Translations under genes and position numbers: made by a program
Notes under the pieces: generated by a model
Database searches by the model: none
Told to the model about the DNA's origin: nothing
What the model saw: only the letters and a program-made list of their open reading frames with translations
Shown: positions 7,950-15,592 of the stretch, piece by piece
Layout: every line of letters begins with the position of its first letter
How positions within the stretch are numbered: position 1 is the first letter of the stretch
DNA from: Agrilactobacillus fermenti
Lineage (GTDB): Bacteria > Bacillota > Bacilli > Lactobacillales > Lactobacillaceae
Direction of reading: 5' to 3'
Assembly (NCBI RefSeq): GCF_021030645.1
Contig: NZ_JACGCJ010000029.1
Span: forward strand, 1 to 37,548
DNA: 37,548 bases

Positions 7950-8502
7950 TGTTTTTGCACAAGGACAATTGGTTACTTTGCCGGAAATGCTGGCTGCTCG
8001 TGAAGCATTAGTGCAACAACAGCGCACTTTATTACAGCAAGGGATTCAAACCGTGATTTCTTTTAAATTAAATATTCCTGGGCCAATCAAACAAAATGCG
8101 GCACTGGATCGGATCTTTGATTATTACTTGGCGCAACTGCAACGAGTTTTAACTCAAGCAAAATTGCCTTTTGGTTTGGCAACAAAGGCCAATGTGGCAA
8201 CAGGTAGTTATGCATTGTTGACTGTGGCAGCTGACCCTCTCGTAGTTAAACGTCAGACCTGTTTGTTGGAACAAATGGATCCTTTAGCCCGTTTATGTGA
8301 CTTTGATGTTTTATATTTAAAGGATCAGCAGGTACACAGCGTTCATCGCACTAGATTAGGACTGAAGCCAAGAACGTGTTTGCTCTGTGGGCAAGAGGCC
8401 AAGCTATGTGCTCGCAGTCGTACGCATAGCGTTGCCGAAATGCAAGTAAAAATCTCACAGCTCTATGACCAATTTTTAAAGCAGAATAAAGGATGTGCGT
8501 AA
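7942..8502 (+). CDS. citX: apo-citrate lyase phosphoribosyl-dephospho-CoA transferase
   Basis: A 186-residue protein. CitX transfers the phosphoribosyl-dephospho-CoA group onto Ser14 of CitD. The motif PLARLCDFDVLYL resembles the G/A-R-L-x-D-x-D-V nucleotidyltransferase motif of the family, and a C-terminal cysteine pair (CLLC) precedes QEAKLCARSRTHS, also typical. The ATG at 7942 with AGGTGAGATCG upstream is chosen over an earlier in-frame position inside citF. CitX needs a precursor made by CitG. There is no CitG domain fused here and no citG gene elsewhere in the window. Confidence 0.88.
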   Translation: MSDVFAQGQLVTLPEMLAAREALVQQQRTLLQQGIQTVISFKLNIPGPIKQNAALDRIFDYYLAQLQRVLTQAKLPFGLATKANVATGSYALLTVAADPLVVKRQTCLLEQMDPLARLCDFDVLYLKDQQVHSVHRTRLGLKPRTCLLCGQEAKLCARSRTHSVAEMQVKISQLYDQFLKQNKGCA

Positions 8503-9896
8503 ATTTGGGCAGAGAAATTAAATTTATGGAAACCGTGTTGCGTGATGGTCATCAAAGTTTAGCGGCTACGAGAATGGCCACTGCACAGATGTTACCGATC
8601 GTGGAGAAATTAGACCAAGCCGGTTATTACGGGTTGGAGGTTTGGGGTGGCGCAACTTTTGATGCTGCCTTACGTTACTTGCATGAGGATCCTTGGGAAC
8701 GACTACGCCAAATTCGCCGGCGGGTGCATCACACTAAACTATATATGTTATTGCGGGGGCAGAACTTATTAGGCTACCGCAATTATGCCGATGATTTTGT
8801 GAAATTGTTTGTCCAAAAGTCAGTTGAAAATGGCATCGATGTGATTCGAATTTTTGATGCTTTGAATGATCCACGTAATCTAAAAGTAGCCATTGAAACG
8901 ACTAAGACATACGGCGGTGAAGCGCAAGCAGCAATTTCTTATACCACTAGTGCCGTGCATAATAATCAGTATTTTTTGAAATTAGCGAAGCAATATGCCG
9001 ACTTAGGGGCTGATTCCATCGCCATCAAAGATATGGCTGGAATTCTAACGCCAGGAAATGCTTATGAATTAGTCAGTATGATCAAAGATGCCGTCGATCT
9101 ACCTTTGCAAGTGCATACTCATGCTACCAGTGGCATTGCCACGATGACTTATTTGAAAGCTGTTGAAGCTGGCGCCGATATTATTGACACGGCGATTTCA
9201 CCTTTTGCCGGCGGAACAAGCCAGCCAGCCACCGAATCTATGGCCGTTAGTCTTAAAAGTCTAGGTTATGGCGTTGGCCTGGATTTGGATACTTTGAATG
9301 AGATAGCGGACTACTTTGAACCAATCCGAGCGGAATTCTTAGACAAGGGGATTTTAAAGCCTAAAATTTTAGAGATTGCGCCTAAGTCGTTAAGTTATCA
9401 AGTGCCCGGTGGAATGCTGAGCAACTTGCTTTCGCAATTAACGGAACAACACCAAGCCGATAAGTTCGAGGCCGTTCTAAAAGAAGTGCCAAAAGTACGC
9501 CAAGATTTGGGCTATCCACCACTTGTGACACCACTAAGTCAGATGGTAGGCACACAAGCTGTGATGAACGTGCTCACACAGGAACGCTATAAATTAGTAC
9601 CAAAAGAAATTCAGGAATATGTGCATGGCTTTTATGGCCGCCCACCAGCACCCATTGATTCTGGGGTCCAACATAAGATTATTGGTGACGATCCTGTGAT
9701 CACCCAACGGCCGGCAGATCGCTTAAAACCAGAACTGCCAGAAATAAGAAAAGCTGCGCAAGCATTTGCAGATTCTGAGGAGGACGTGCTCAGCTTTGGC
9801 CTATTCCCACAATCAGCCAAGCCATTTTTAATGAAGCGCAAAGATCCCTTCTATGATATTCCAGTACAAGAAGTCACCGTCACAACTGATTTTTAA
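8493..9896 (+). CDS. oadA: oxaloacetate decarboxylase alpha subunit (carboxyltransferase)
   Basis: A 467-residue TIM-barrel carboxyltransferase, which moves the carboxyl of oxaloacetate to biotin and releases pyruvate. It shows ETVLRDGHQSLAATRM (metal-site Asp), AIKDMAGIL (active-site Lys), the metal-binding pair in VHTHATSG, and a conserved C-terminal half with FYGRPPAPI. It lacks the fused biotin domain of the longer (about 590-residue) OadA proteins. The separate carrier at 2506-2916 would serve. It overlaps citX by 10 bases. The start is ATG at 8493 with AAAGG only one base away; a downstream ATG (8526) would remove residues before ETVLRD and is less likely. Confidence 0.92.
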   Translation: MCVNLGREIKFMETVLRDGHQSLAATRMATAQMLPIVEKLDQAGYYGLEVWGGATFDAALRYLHEDPWERLRQIRRRVHHTKLYMLLRGQNLLGYRNYADDFVKLFVQKSVENGIDVIRIFDALNDPRNLKVAIETTKTYGGEAQAAISYTTSAVHNNQYFLKLAKQYADLGADSIAIKDMAGILTPGNAYELVSMIKDAVDLPLQVHTHATSGIATMTYLKAVEAGADIIDTAISPFAGGTSQPATESMAVSLKSLGYGVGLDLDTLNEIADYFEPIRAEFLDKGILKPKILEIAPKSLSYQVPGGMLSNLLSQLTEQHQADKFEAVLKEVPKVRQDLGYPPLVTPLSQMVGTQAVMNVLTQERYKLVPKEIQEYVHGFYGRPPAPIDSGVQHKIIGDDPVITQRPADRLKPELPEIRKAAQAFADSEEDVLSFGLFPQSAKPFLMKRKDPFYDIPVQEVTVTTDF

Positions 9897-9898
9897 GC

Positions 9899-10001
9899 AG
9901 AGCGCGAAAATCATTGGGTAGTTTTCGAGTACCAACCTAGACTTACGTGGTGGGGAAATTTTCCCACCAGAAAGTCGATGCCCTTTGGAACGCATTTAAA
10001 C
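9899..10001 (-). repeat. dispersed structured repeat, copy A (reverse orientation)
   Basis: Read on the minus strand it begins GTTTAAATGCGTTCC, contains a hairpin GGTGGGAAA/TTTCCCCACC, the conserved CACGTAAGTCTAGGTTGGTA box and ends TTTTCGCGCTCT. It lacks the CTAACTACGAC box present in other copies, so it is a shorter variant. It follows the oadA stop directly. Confidence 0.75.
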
Positions 10002-10017
10002 AGAAGCTGGGTATAAT

Positions 10018-10063
10018 AAAAAAGAGATGAATACAAAACTAACATTTTGTTTCGTCTCTTTTT
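10018..10063. terminator. bidirectional intrinsic terminator between oadA and tetR
   Basis: AAAAAGAGATGA and TCGTCTCTTTTT pair around an inner CAAAA/TTTTG stem, with A-run on one side and T-run on the other. It therefore can end transcripts from the citrate operon (rightward) and from the convergent tetR gene (leftward). Confidence 0.75.
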
Positions 10064-10072
10064 CCATGACCA

Positions 10073-10624
10073 TTATTGCATTAAAGCAAGGACATCAGCT
10101 AATGTTTCCTGAATTTCAGGTGTTGGCGGTAATTCTTGGTGTGCGAGTAAATAATCGAAAGTACCAACTAATAATGACGTTAACAAAGTCAGCTCAAAGG
10201 TATTTGGTTCTTTTGCTAATAAAGTACGTAAGTTTTGTTCTAAGACTCGCTTTAGCTCAGTATCAAAATTGGTACGATCTAGTTGAATTGTACGCAAAGT
10301 GATGATCTTATCGCGATGTGCGAGTAAAGTATGCTCAATATCTGGTGTGATCAGCGCCGTAATATTTAAAAAAGAATGGTGCTGTGTTTGCTTCAAACTG
10401 ACCCGTTTTTGCCAGAGATCATTATAAGTCCTCATAAAATCAGCAATCATTTTTTCAGCCAGGTCATATTTATCTTGATAGTGTTTGTAAAAAGTTTGGC
10501 GATTGATCATTGCTTGGTCTGCAATGTCAATGACAGTTAATTTATTGAAACCTTTACGCTGCACGAGTTTGATGAAAGCCTGCTGAATTGCCTGTTGCGT
10601 ACGTTGTTTTCTTAAATCCGCCAT
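10073..10624 (-). CDS. TetR-family transcriptional regulator
   Basis: A 183-residue protein. The N-terminal helix-turn-helix (about residues 5-50) shows the TetR pattern QAIQQAFIKLVQRKGF, then VIDIADQAMINRQTFYKHYQDKYDL. The C-terminal half is helical and of the TetR_C type seen with DhaS-like regulators; the ligand is unknown. Starts at upstream TTG or ATG codons are possible, but the ATG at 10622-10624 begins the typical MADLRKQR sequence with AGAGGA upstream. It is divergent from the membrane protein at 10803-12047, its likely target. Its own promoter overlaps a palindrome, suggesting autorepression. Confidence 0.88.
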   Translation of the reverse strand: MADLRKQRTQQAIQQAFIKLVQRKGFNKLTVIDIADQAMINRQTFYKHYQDKYDLAEKMIADFMRTYNDLWQKRVSLKQTQHHSFLNITALITPDIEHTLLAHRDKIITLRTIQLDRTNFDTELKRVLEQNLRTLLAKEPNTFELTLLTSLLVGTFDYLLAHQELPPTPEIQETLADVLALMQ

Positions 10625-10651
10625 ATTGCCGATCATCCTCTCTAACAAAGC

Positions 10652-10692
10652 ATTATCAGCAATATTTTGATAACTGTCAACTAGAGTGACAG
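10652..10692 (-). promoter_or_regulatory. tetR promoter with overlapping palindromic operator
   Basis: On the minus strand TTGACA (10675-10680) and GATAAT (10652-10657) are separated by 17 bases. The inverted repeat CTGTCA-N7-TGACAG (10674-10692) covers the -35 element. This is a natural site for TetR-type autoregulation and control of the divergent gene. Confidence 0.6.
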
Positions 10693-10802
10693 ATGTCTAA
10701 AAAGTGTCTTCTAGGTTAACGTTGGGCTGCGTTTTGTCTATGTCTTTTCTGAAAAATCTCTTCTATGCTTAATTTGCTTGATAAAAGGAGGAGATTTAGG
10801 TC

Positions 10803-12047
10803 ATGTTTGAAGTTATTCGCAGCAAACATTATTGGTTAGTTCTTATGTTAATTGCAGTCATTATTGGTATTTTTTCGTTTGCATTAATTGGTGTGCGCAA
10901 TACGACGAAAGTTCGTCAGATTCCAGTGGCATTGATCAATCAAGATAAAGGTGCCTTCAGCCGTAAAGTGGTGCGGCAATTACGACACCGGTTTCGCGGG
11001 CATGATGCAAAGATTAAATGGGTTAAGGCTAAGAAGCAAGGCTTGAACAACCAAAAGTATTATGCGGCCGTCACGATTCGACCGGGTTTTTCTCAAGCAA
11101 TTGCCAAACAAAATCAACGAGTCAAGGCTCAAATCGTGGCTGAAAAGTTGACACAATTGCAGCGGACAAACCAGTTACCAGTGGCTGCTAACCAGCAATT
11201 GATTCAAGCTCAAGCCAGTGCCCAAGGATCAGTGCCGCAAGCTAAAATCAAGATTGCCATTAATCAAGGAATGAATGCACAGGTTGCCCAATTATTGACT
11301 CAAGCTTTACCAAAGCTTTCAGCGCAACTGACGCAACAATTGACGCAGAAACGGCAAAAGCTGCTCACGCAAAACCAGGTCCAATTATCAGCCTCAGCTT
11401 GGCGGCAATTATCGCAACCAATCAGTACATCTGTGCACACTGATAATAAAATCCGTAAAAATACGATTAGTGGGATGGCCCCAATGCTTTTAGTTGCGTT
11501 AGCTTGGTTTAGCGCGCTGATTGCTTCAGTATTATTGTGGCGCGAACATTATCGACGTAACGGTTCTAAGGCATTAACCGGAAAAGCTGTTACGAGTCAG
11601 CTGCTGACAGGTATCGTCGCTAGTGTCTTTCTTGCCAGTATTGGCTATCTATTTGTAGCTGGCTGTTTCAAACTTAATGTGCCGGATCCGTTTAATTTCA
11701 TTGGGCTAATGTCAGTCAGCATTTTCGTTTTCTACCTGATAACGACTTGTATCTTGGATTGGTTCGGATTATATGGCTGGCCAATTGTCTTATTGGTTTG
11801 GTTCTTCGCCATTGGGGTGTTATCGTATGCACCGGAAATGTTAAGTACGTTTGCCCGTAATGGCATTTATAACTGGGTACCGATGCGGTTTAGCATGCAA
11901 GCTATTACAAATACGCTCTATTTCCATGGGGGTTCAGCCACAACGGCCAGCGCACTGAGCGTCCTAACCATCTTTGGGACCGTTGCAGCGGTTTTGATGT
12001 ACGGCTCAGGGTATTGCAAACGATTTGTTTTAGCACGAATCAAATAA
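10803..12047 (+). CDS. ABC-2-like / YhgE-Pip-type membrane protein
   Basis: A 414-residue membrane protein. One helix lies near the N-terminus (about residues 12-32) followed by VALINQDKGAF, which resembles the start of the extracytoplasmic region in YhgE/Pip and ABC-2 permease-like proteins. A long Gln/Lys-rich, partly coiled-coil external region extends to about residue 220, and about five more helices follow to the C-terminus. Such proteins are often controlled by an adjacent TetR regulator, as here, and are associated with export or envelope stress. No ATPase gene is beside it, so the transported substrate and even transport activity are uncertain. AAAGGAGGAG precedes the ATG. Confidence 0.65.
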   Translation: MFEVIRSKHYWLVLMLIAVIIGIFSFALIGVRNTTKVRQIPVALINQDKGAFSRKVVRQLRHRFRGHDAKIKWVKAKKQGLNNQKYYAAVTIRPGFSQAIAKQNQRVKAQIVAEKLTQLQRTNQLPVAANQQLIQAQASAQGSVPQAKIKIAINQGMNAQVAQLLTQALPKLSAQLTQQLTQKRQKLLTQNQVQLSASAWRQLSQPISTSVHTDNKIRKNTISGMAPMLLVALAWFSALIASVLLWREHYRRNGSKALTGKAVTSQLLTGIVASVFLASIGYLFVAGCFKLNVPDPFNFIGLMSVSIFVFYLITTCILDWFGLYGWPIVLLVWFFAIGVLSYAPEMLSTFARNGIYNWVPMRFSMQAITNTLYFHGGSATTASALSVLTIFGTVAAVLMYGSGYCKRFVLARIK

Positions 12048-12077
12048 ATGGCGTTTATGATAAGAAACTAGAATTCT

Positions 12078-12140
12078 AAAAAAAGAGACAGGTGGCTGAG
12101 GCAAAATATAATGTTTTGTTTTCAGCCACCTGTTAATTAC
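12078..12140. terminator. strong hairpin, terminator mainly for leftward transcription
   Basis: ACAGGTGGCTGA (12088-12099) pairs perfectly with TCAGCCACCTGT (12122-12133), with an inner CAAAA/TTTTG stem. A run of A at 12078-12084 becomes the U-tract for transcripts coming leftward from the Rgg gene. The rightward side lacks a clean T-run, although the hairpin also lies after the rightward membrane protein gene. Confidence 0.7.
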
Positions 12141-12151
12141 GGTTATTTGTT

Positions 12152-12272
12152 GTTTAAACGTGTTCCAAAAGGCAATGTCCTCACTTAACTACGAATCACT
12201 CAAATGGTGGGCTTTCCCATTTGAGTGATTCTTGTTAGTGCTCGGTCACTGCCCACCTTTTGTCTCACTCTC
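12152..12272 (+). repeat. dispersed structured repeat, copy B
   Basis: Begins GTTTAAACGTGTTCC, has CTTAACTACGAATCACT, an apical perfect 10-base stem ACTCAAATGG/CCATTTGAGT, then GTTAGTGCTC and ends TCTCACTCTC. The outer segments CAAAAGGCA and TGCCCACCTTTTG can pair. It lies between the convergent membrane protein and Rgg genes and ends just before the Rgg stop. Confidence 0.75.
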
Positions 12273-12274
12273 AG

Positions 12275-13171
12275 TCACTTTTTGCGATAATCCGCTGCTG
12301 CTGCTGTTCGAACTTTGATGATAGCATCCAAAGTACCATGATATTTGACTGGAAAAAGAGTCATCAAATCGGTTAGTTTTTTGATTATTATTTGACCTTT
12401 ATGTATATCGCCAAAATAAAGTTCCCAAATGGCAAGCCAAAGTTGTTGTGTGATGCGGCCATCCCAGGTTAGTTTTTGAATATCGATCGTATTAAAATCA
12501 CTTTTGAGATGTTTTGCGGCTGTATACCGATGCTGATTCAATAGAACTTGGAATTGGGTGCCGTAAAATTCTACCAGTAGGTCGGTCACGTGAAAATAAT
12601 CATTTGGCTGTTTTAAATACTGTTGGGCATTGTCTTGCATGCGCTGTTTAATTTTTTCAATATCGATCAATGGCATAGTGTTATTAGGGAGAGAAAGTGG
12701 TAATAGTAAATGCGCTAAACGCATTTCATTTAGAGTCCAATTCTTTTCGGTTAGCAAGTGGTCCAATAATAAGTGCATATGTTTTGATAAAGGAAATTGT
12801 TTTTGATCGTAAGCGGCAATTAGAATTTCTGCATAAGCAATCGGCCATTTTAGTTGGTCGGTTTGACTTTGCTTTTGGATCACAAGCCAATGATGTAAGG
12901 CCAAAAAATTATGGGTCTGATACCAGGCGTCGATTTTAGCGTAAGCTTGTTGGTTTTTGGTCAGTTGATGATGATTGTGAATGAACTGAAATTCATCTGG
13001 TGTAACATCTAAATTTACTAAGATAGCTAAGAATTTTTCGGCATCAATACTGTGTTCACCTTGCTCTAACCGATGGGCAAAGGAACGTGAGATGATGCCT
13101 TGATAGACCTCTTTTTGACTTAGCCCTTTGATTTGTCGAATGTATTTGATTGTTGGTCCCAACTGGGTCAT
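12275..13171 (-). CDS. Rgg/GadR/MutR-type transcriptional regulator
   Basis: A 298-residue protein with an N-terminal XRE helix-turn-helix (about residues 5-60: IKYIRQIKGLSQKEVYQGIISRSFAHRLEQGEH) and a long all-helical C-terminal part. This resembles the TPR-like peptide-sensing domain of Rgg proteins. The Ser-Arg-Ser-Phe-x-x-R-x-E-x-G-x-x-x-I signature is characteristic of the family. The ATG at 13169-13171 has AAAGGAGG at 5 bases; an upstream in-frame ATG has none. It is divergent from the MFS exporter at 13314-14567, its likely target. No obvious short signalling-peptide gene is visible beside it. Confidence 0.82.
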   Translation of the reverse strand: MTQLGPTIKYIRQIKGLSQKEVYQGIISRSFAHRLEQGEHSIDAEKFLAILVNLDVTPDEFQFIHNHHQLTKNQQAYAKIDAWYQTHNFLALHHWLVIQKQSQTDQLKWPIAYAEILIAAYDQKQFPLSKHMHLLLDHLLTEKNWTLNEMRLAHLLLPLSLPNNTMPLIDIEKIKQRMQDNAQQYLKQPNDYFHVTDLLVEFYGTQFQVLLNQHRYTAAKHLKSDFNTIDIQKLTWDGRITQQLWLAIWELYFGDIHKGQIIIKKLTDLMTLFPVKYHGTLDAIIKVRTAAAADYRKK

Positions 13172-13216
13172 GATAACCTCCTTTAATTTGCGACATAGTT
13201 TGTGCACTGTAAATTA

Positions 13217-13236
13217 ATGTTGCAAGTATGCAACAT
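13217..13236. promoter_or_regulatory. palindromic operator candidate for the Rgg-type regulator
   Basis: ATGTTGCA-AGTA-TGCAACAT is a perfect 8-base inverted repeat in the 142-base region between the divergent rgg-like and MFS genes. Although some T follows on the right, its position between two start codons argues for an operator rather than a terminator. Confidence 0.55.
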
Positions 13237-13313
13237 TTTTTCAGATCACTTTAACGATAAGCCTAGTAGTCTTAATTTAGCAAGAAAAATTAGACTACCA
13301 AGGGGATGCAGCT

Positions 13314-14567
13314 ATGATCATGATTACCAATCGACAATCAGTTCGGCAAATCTGTAAAGATGTTGTCAATAATCTGCTTAGCAGTTTTAGTGGTGATATG
13401 TTTGCTTTTGCCATGGGTTTAATGTTGTTAGATGAAACAGGATTGGCCTTAAGCTTTGGGCTATCTATGGTAATTACGCCCATTGTCAATTTGGTTGGCT
13501 TCGTACCGATTGGTAATCTGGTGGATCAGCAACCACATAAACGCCTAATGATTATTTTTAGTTTAGTTCGTTTGCTGGCATTATTGGGTTATGCACTGGT
13601 TATCACGAAATTTACTGGACGCGCAAAGATCCTACCCACAATTATTTTTTTGGTGATCAATGCCTGGGCCACAACTGTTAATACCACCGCTTACACTGCA
13701 GCTGTTCAGGAATTGGTAAACGCGCAGCATATTCAATCACTTCAATCTTTAACCCAGGCGGCCGCTACATTTGCAAGTCTATTTGCGCCAGTCGTTGCTA
13801 CGGTACTATATGATTGGATTGGCTTTGAAGGCTTTATTTTACTTGAATTTGCAGCAAATGTTGGCGCATTTTTATTGCTGCTATCGATGAAATTCTTTGA
13901 TAATACGCCAACGTTGACAACAAATCCTGGACCGCGGTCACGTTACAAGCAATTTTTGAGTGGCACCAATTTTATACGGCAAAATAAATTTTTATTACTT
14001 ATTGTCAGTTTGGCAATCTTGATCAACTTCTTTTATGCGGCACTCACAGTAGGGTTACCCTACGCCGTCATTCAAGTTGATCATTATGGAAAAGCTGCAC
14101 TAGCTTTTCTTAATACACTCATAGCGGTTGGCTTGTGTATTGGTAATTTAAGTTTGAATTTTCTACCAAAGATCAAACGACTTAGTCCTATTTTATTAGT
14201 GAATACGATTGTTTTGGGTATCAGTTATATGGCACTTTTTACCGTTTTGGTTCTTAAATTATCACGGCCTTTATTTTATGGCCTAGGTGGTTTGGTGATG
14301 TTTCTAATTGGCCTAACTTTGGCGTTTTTAAATACACCGCTTATGGTTTATTTTCAGGAACATGTGCCTAAAAACTTATTGGGCCGCGTTGCTGTAACAT
14401 TTACGACAGCCGTGCAAACGTCAATGCCCCTAGGTGCGCTTTTGTTTTCAAGTTTATTCCAATTGCCACACAGTCAATGGCTCTTTCTAGGCTGCGGTGG
14501 CTGCATTATTGCCGTTGCCGTAGCTTTCAGTAAAAGTGCTATTTTGAGCGAACATGACTTATCGTGA
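13314..14567 (+). CDS. MFS transporter (drug-efflux-like)
   Basis: A 417-residue protein with about 12 hydrophobic segments. Between segments 2 and 3, VPIGNLVDQQPHKRLMI fits the G-x-L-x-D-x-x-x-(R/K)-(R/K) motif A of the major facilitator superfamily. The general organisation resembles the MefA/EntS-like group that exports macrolides or siderophores. The substrate cannot be assigned. It is divergent from the Rgg-type regulator with a palindrome in between, which suggests regulated expression. The ATG at 13314 follows AAGGGGA; a second ATG two codons later is also possible. Confidence 0.8.
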   Translation: MIMITNRQSVRQICKDVVNNLLSSFSGDMFAFAMGLMLLDETGLALSFGLSMVITPIVNLVGFVPIGNLVDQQPHKRLMIIFSLVRLLALLGYALVITKFTGRAKILPTIIFLVINAWATTVNTTAYTAAVQELVNAQHIQSLQSLTQAAATFASLFAPVVATVLYDWIGFEGFILLEFAANVGAFLLLLSMKFFDNTPTLTTNPGPRSRYKQFLSGTNFIRQNKFLLLIVSLAILINFFYAALTVGLPYAVIQVDHYGKAALAFLNTLIAVGLCIGNLSLNFLPKIKRLSPILLVNTIVLGISYMALFTVLVLKLSRPLFYGLGGLVMFLIGLTLAFLNTPLMVYFQEHVPKNLLGRVAVTFTTAVQTSMPLGALLFSSLFQLPHSQWLFLGCGGCIIAVAVAFSKSAILSEHDLS

Positions 14568-14583
14568 CTTATAATGAAGTTTC

Positions 14584-14634
14584 AAAAAAACAGGCACAAC
14601 AACGATGAGGGTTCACGTTGCTATACCTGTTTTT
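14584..14634. terminator. bidirectional intrinsic terminator
   Basis: AAAAACAGG at left pairs with CCTGTTTTT at right, with an inner CAACG/CGTTG stem. Flanking A- and T-runs allow it to end both the MFS transcript and the convergent phosphatase transcript. Confidence 0.78.
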
Positions 14635-14642
14635 AGTTCTCG

Positions 14643-15296
14643 TTATTTTTGATTATAGTTTAAGACGCTGATGCCTTCATCAGTCAATTGAATGGTAGAA
14701 ATGCCGCCATTCATTGGTGAAACCGTCACATCAAATTTCTTTTCACCGAATTTATCCACAATACTGCGAATCGTGGTGCCATGAGACACCATCAAAATTT
14801 TATCACCATCATGGGCTTGTTCACGCAGCCACTTGAAGCCTTTAGCCAAGCGCGTCCAATATTGAGTTGCGGTTTCGGCGTCCCCAAAAGGATCGGCTTG
14901 GTGGACAAAATCCTTGGCTTCATCTAAAGAGTAATCAGCGATGATGTCCTTAAAGGTTGGACTGCCATGGGGGGCACCGGCTGCAAACCAAGACTTCGCT
15001 GAGTCTTCACCTTCATAATAACCATAAAACTCTTCACGAAAAAGTGGTGTTTGTGAAAAAGGAACGTGGGTATTGATATTATGAGACAGGATGATTTCAG
15101 CCGTTTGAATAGCACGACCACGGTCAGATGAATAGCAATGCTGAAAAGTGACATTTTGTAGTCGCTTACCGGCTTTGTGGGCATCTTGAATCCCTTTTTC
15201 GGTCAAAGGGGAATCCGACCAACCTTGCATGCGATTGTAACGATTAAAATATGTTTGACCGTGGCGCACAAGATAAACAGTCACAGTTTTCATCAT
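14643..15296 (-). CDS. histidine phosphatase family protein (phosphoglycerate mutase-like)
   Basis: A 217-residue cytoplasmic enzyme. VYLVRHGQTYFNR carries the phospho-acceptor His12 in the RHG motif, and MVSHGTTIRS the second catalytic His. A conserved Glu appears in REEFYGYYEGE. The family includes metabolite phosphatases and mutases; the middle insertion and lack of the classic mutase pattern favour a phosphatase of unknown substrate. The ATG at 15294-15296 follows GTGAGG at 6 bases. It is in the same direction as the pip and phosphoketolase genes but separated by about 290 bases filled by two structured repeats. Confidence 0.85.
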   Translation of the reverse strand: MMKTVTVYLVRHGQTYFNRYNRMQGWSDSPLTEKGIQDAHKAGKRLQNVTFQHCYSSDRGRAIQTAEIILSHNINTHVPFSQTPLFREEFYGYYEGEDSAKSWFAAGAPHGSPTFKDIIADYSLDEAKDFVHQADPFGDAETATQYWTRLAKGFKWLREQAHDGDKILMVSHGTTIRSIVDKFGEKKFDVTVSPMNGGISTIQLTDEGISVLNYNQK

Positions 15297-15349
15297 TATG
15301 GACCTCACTTGTTGTCTATTTCTGGATTAACTAATTTTGGGGGGGAGGT

Positions 15350-15472
15350 GATTTAAACGCGTTCATAGTGCCAATCGTTTCGCTTAACTACGAATTACTT
15401 GCAGGTGCAAGCACCTACTGCATAATCCTAGGTTAATGCTCAACGCTTACCCGGCACTATTTACGCGCTCCA
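15350..15472 (+). repeat. dispersed structured repeat, copy C
   Basis: Begins ATTTAAACGCGTTCAT, has CTTAACTACGAATTACT, an apical stem TGCAGGTGC/GCACCTACTGCA, CCTAGGTTAATGCTC and ends TTACGCGCTCC. The outer bases AGTGCC and GGCACT can pair. It lies head to tail with copy D. Confidence 0.78.
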
Positions 15473-15473
15473 C

Positions 15474-15592
15474 TATAAACGCGTTCATGAAGCTAACTTT
15501 GTCACCTAACTACGACTTACTCGTGGGAAAGTTCTCCCATCACGTAAGTCTAGGTTGGTGCTCGAAAACTACCCGATGATTCTCACGCTCTA
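15474..15592 (+). repeat. dispersed structured repeat, copy D
   Basis: Begins TATAAACGCGTTCAT, has CCTAACTACGACTTACT, an apical GTGGGA/TCCCAT stem, CACGTAAGTCTAGGTTGGTG and ends TCTCACGCTCTA. Its last bases overlap the stop codon of the iminopeptidase gene. With copy C it fills nearly the whole interval 15350-15592. Confidence 0.78.

Noticed and set aside
10027-10302. Open frame of 91 codons on the plus strand
   Set aside because: It is antisense to the tetR gene and its product looks like a shadow translation.
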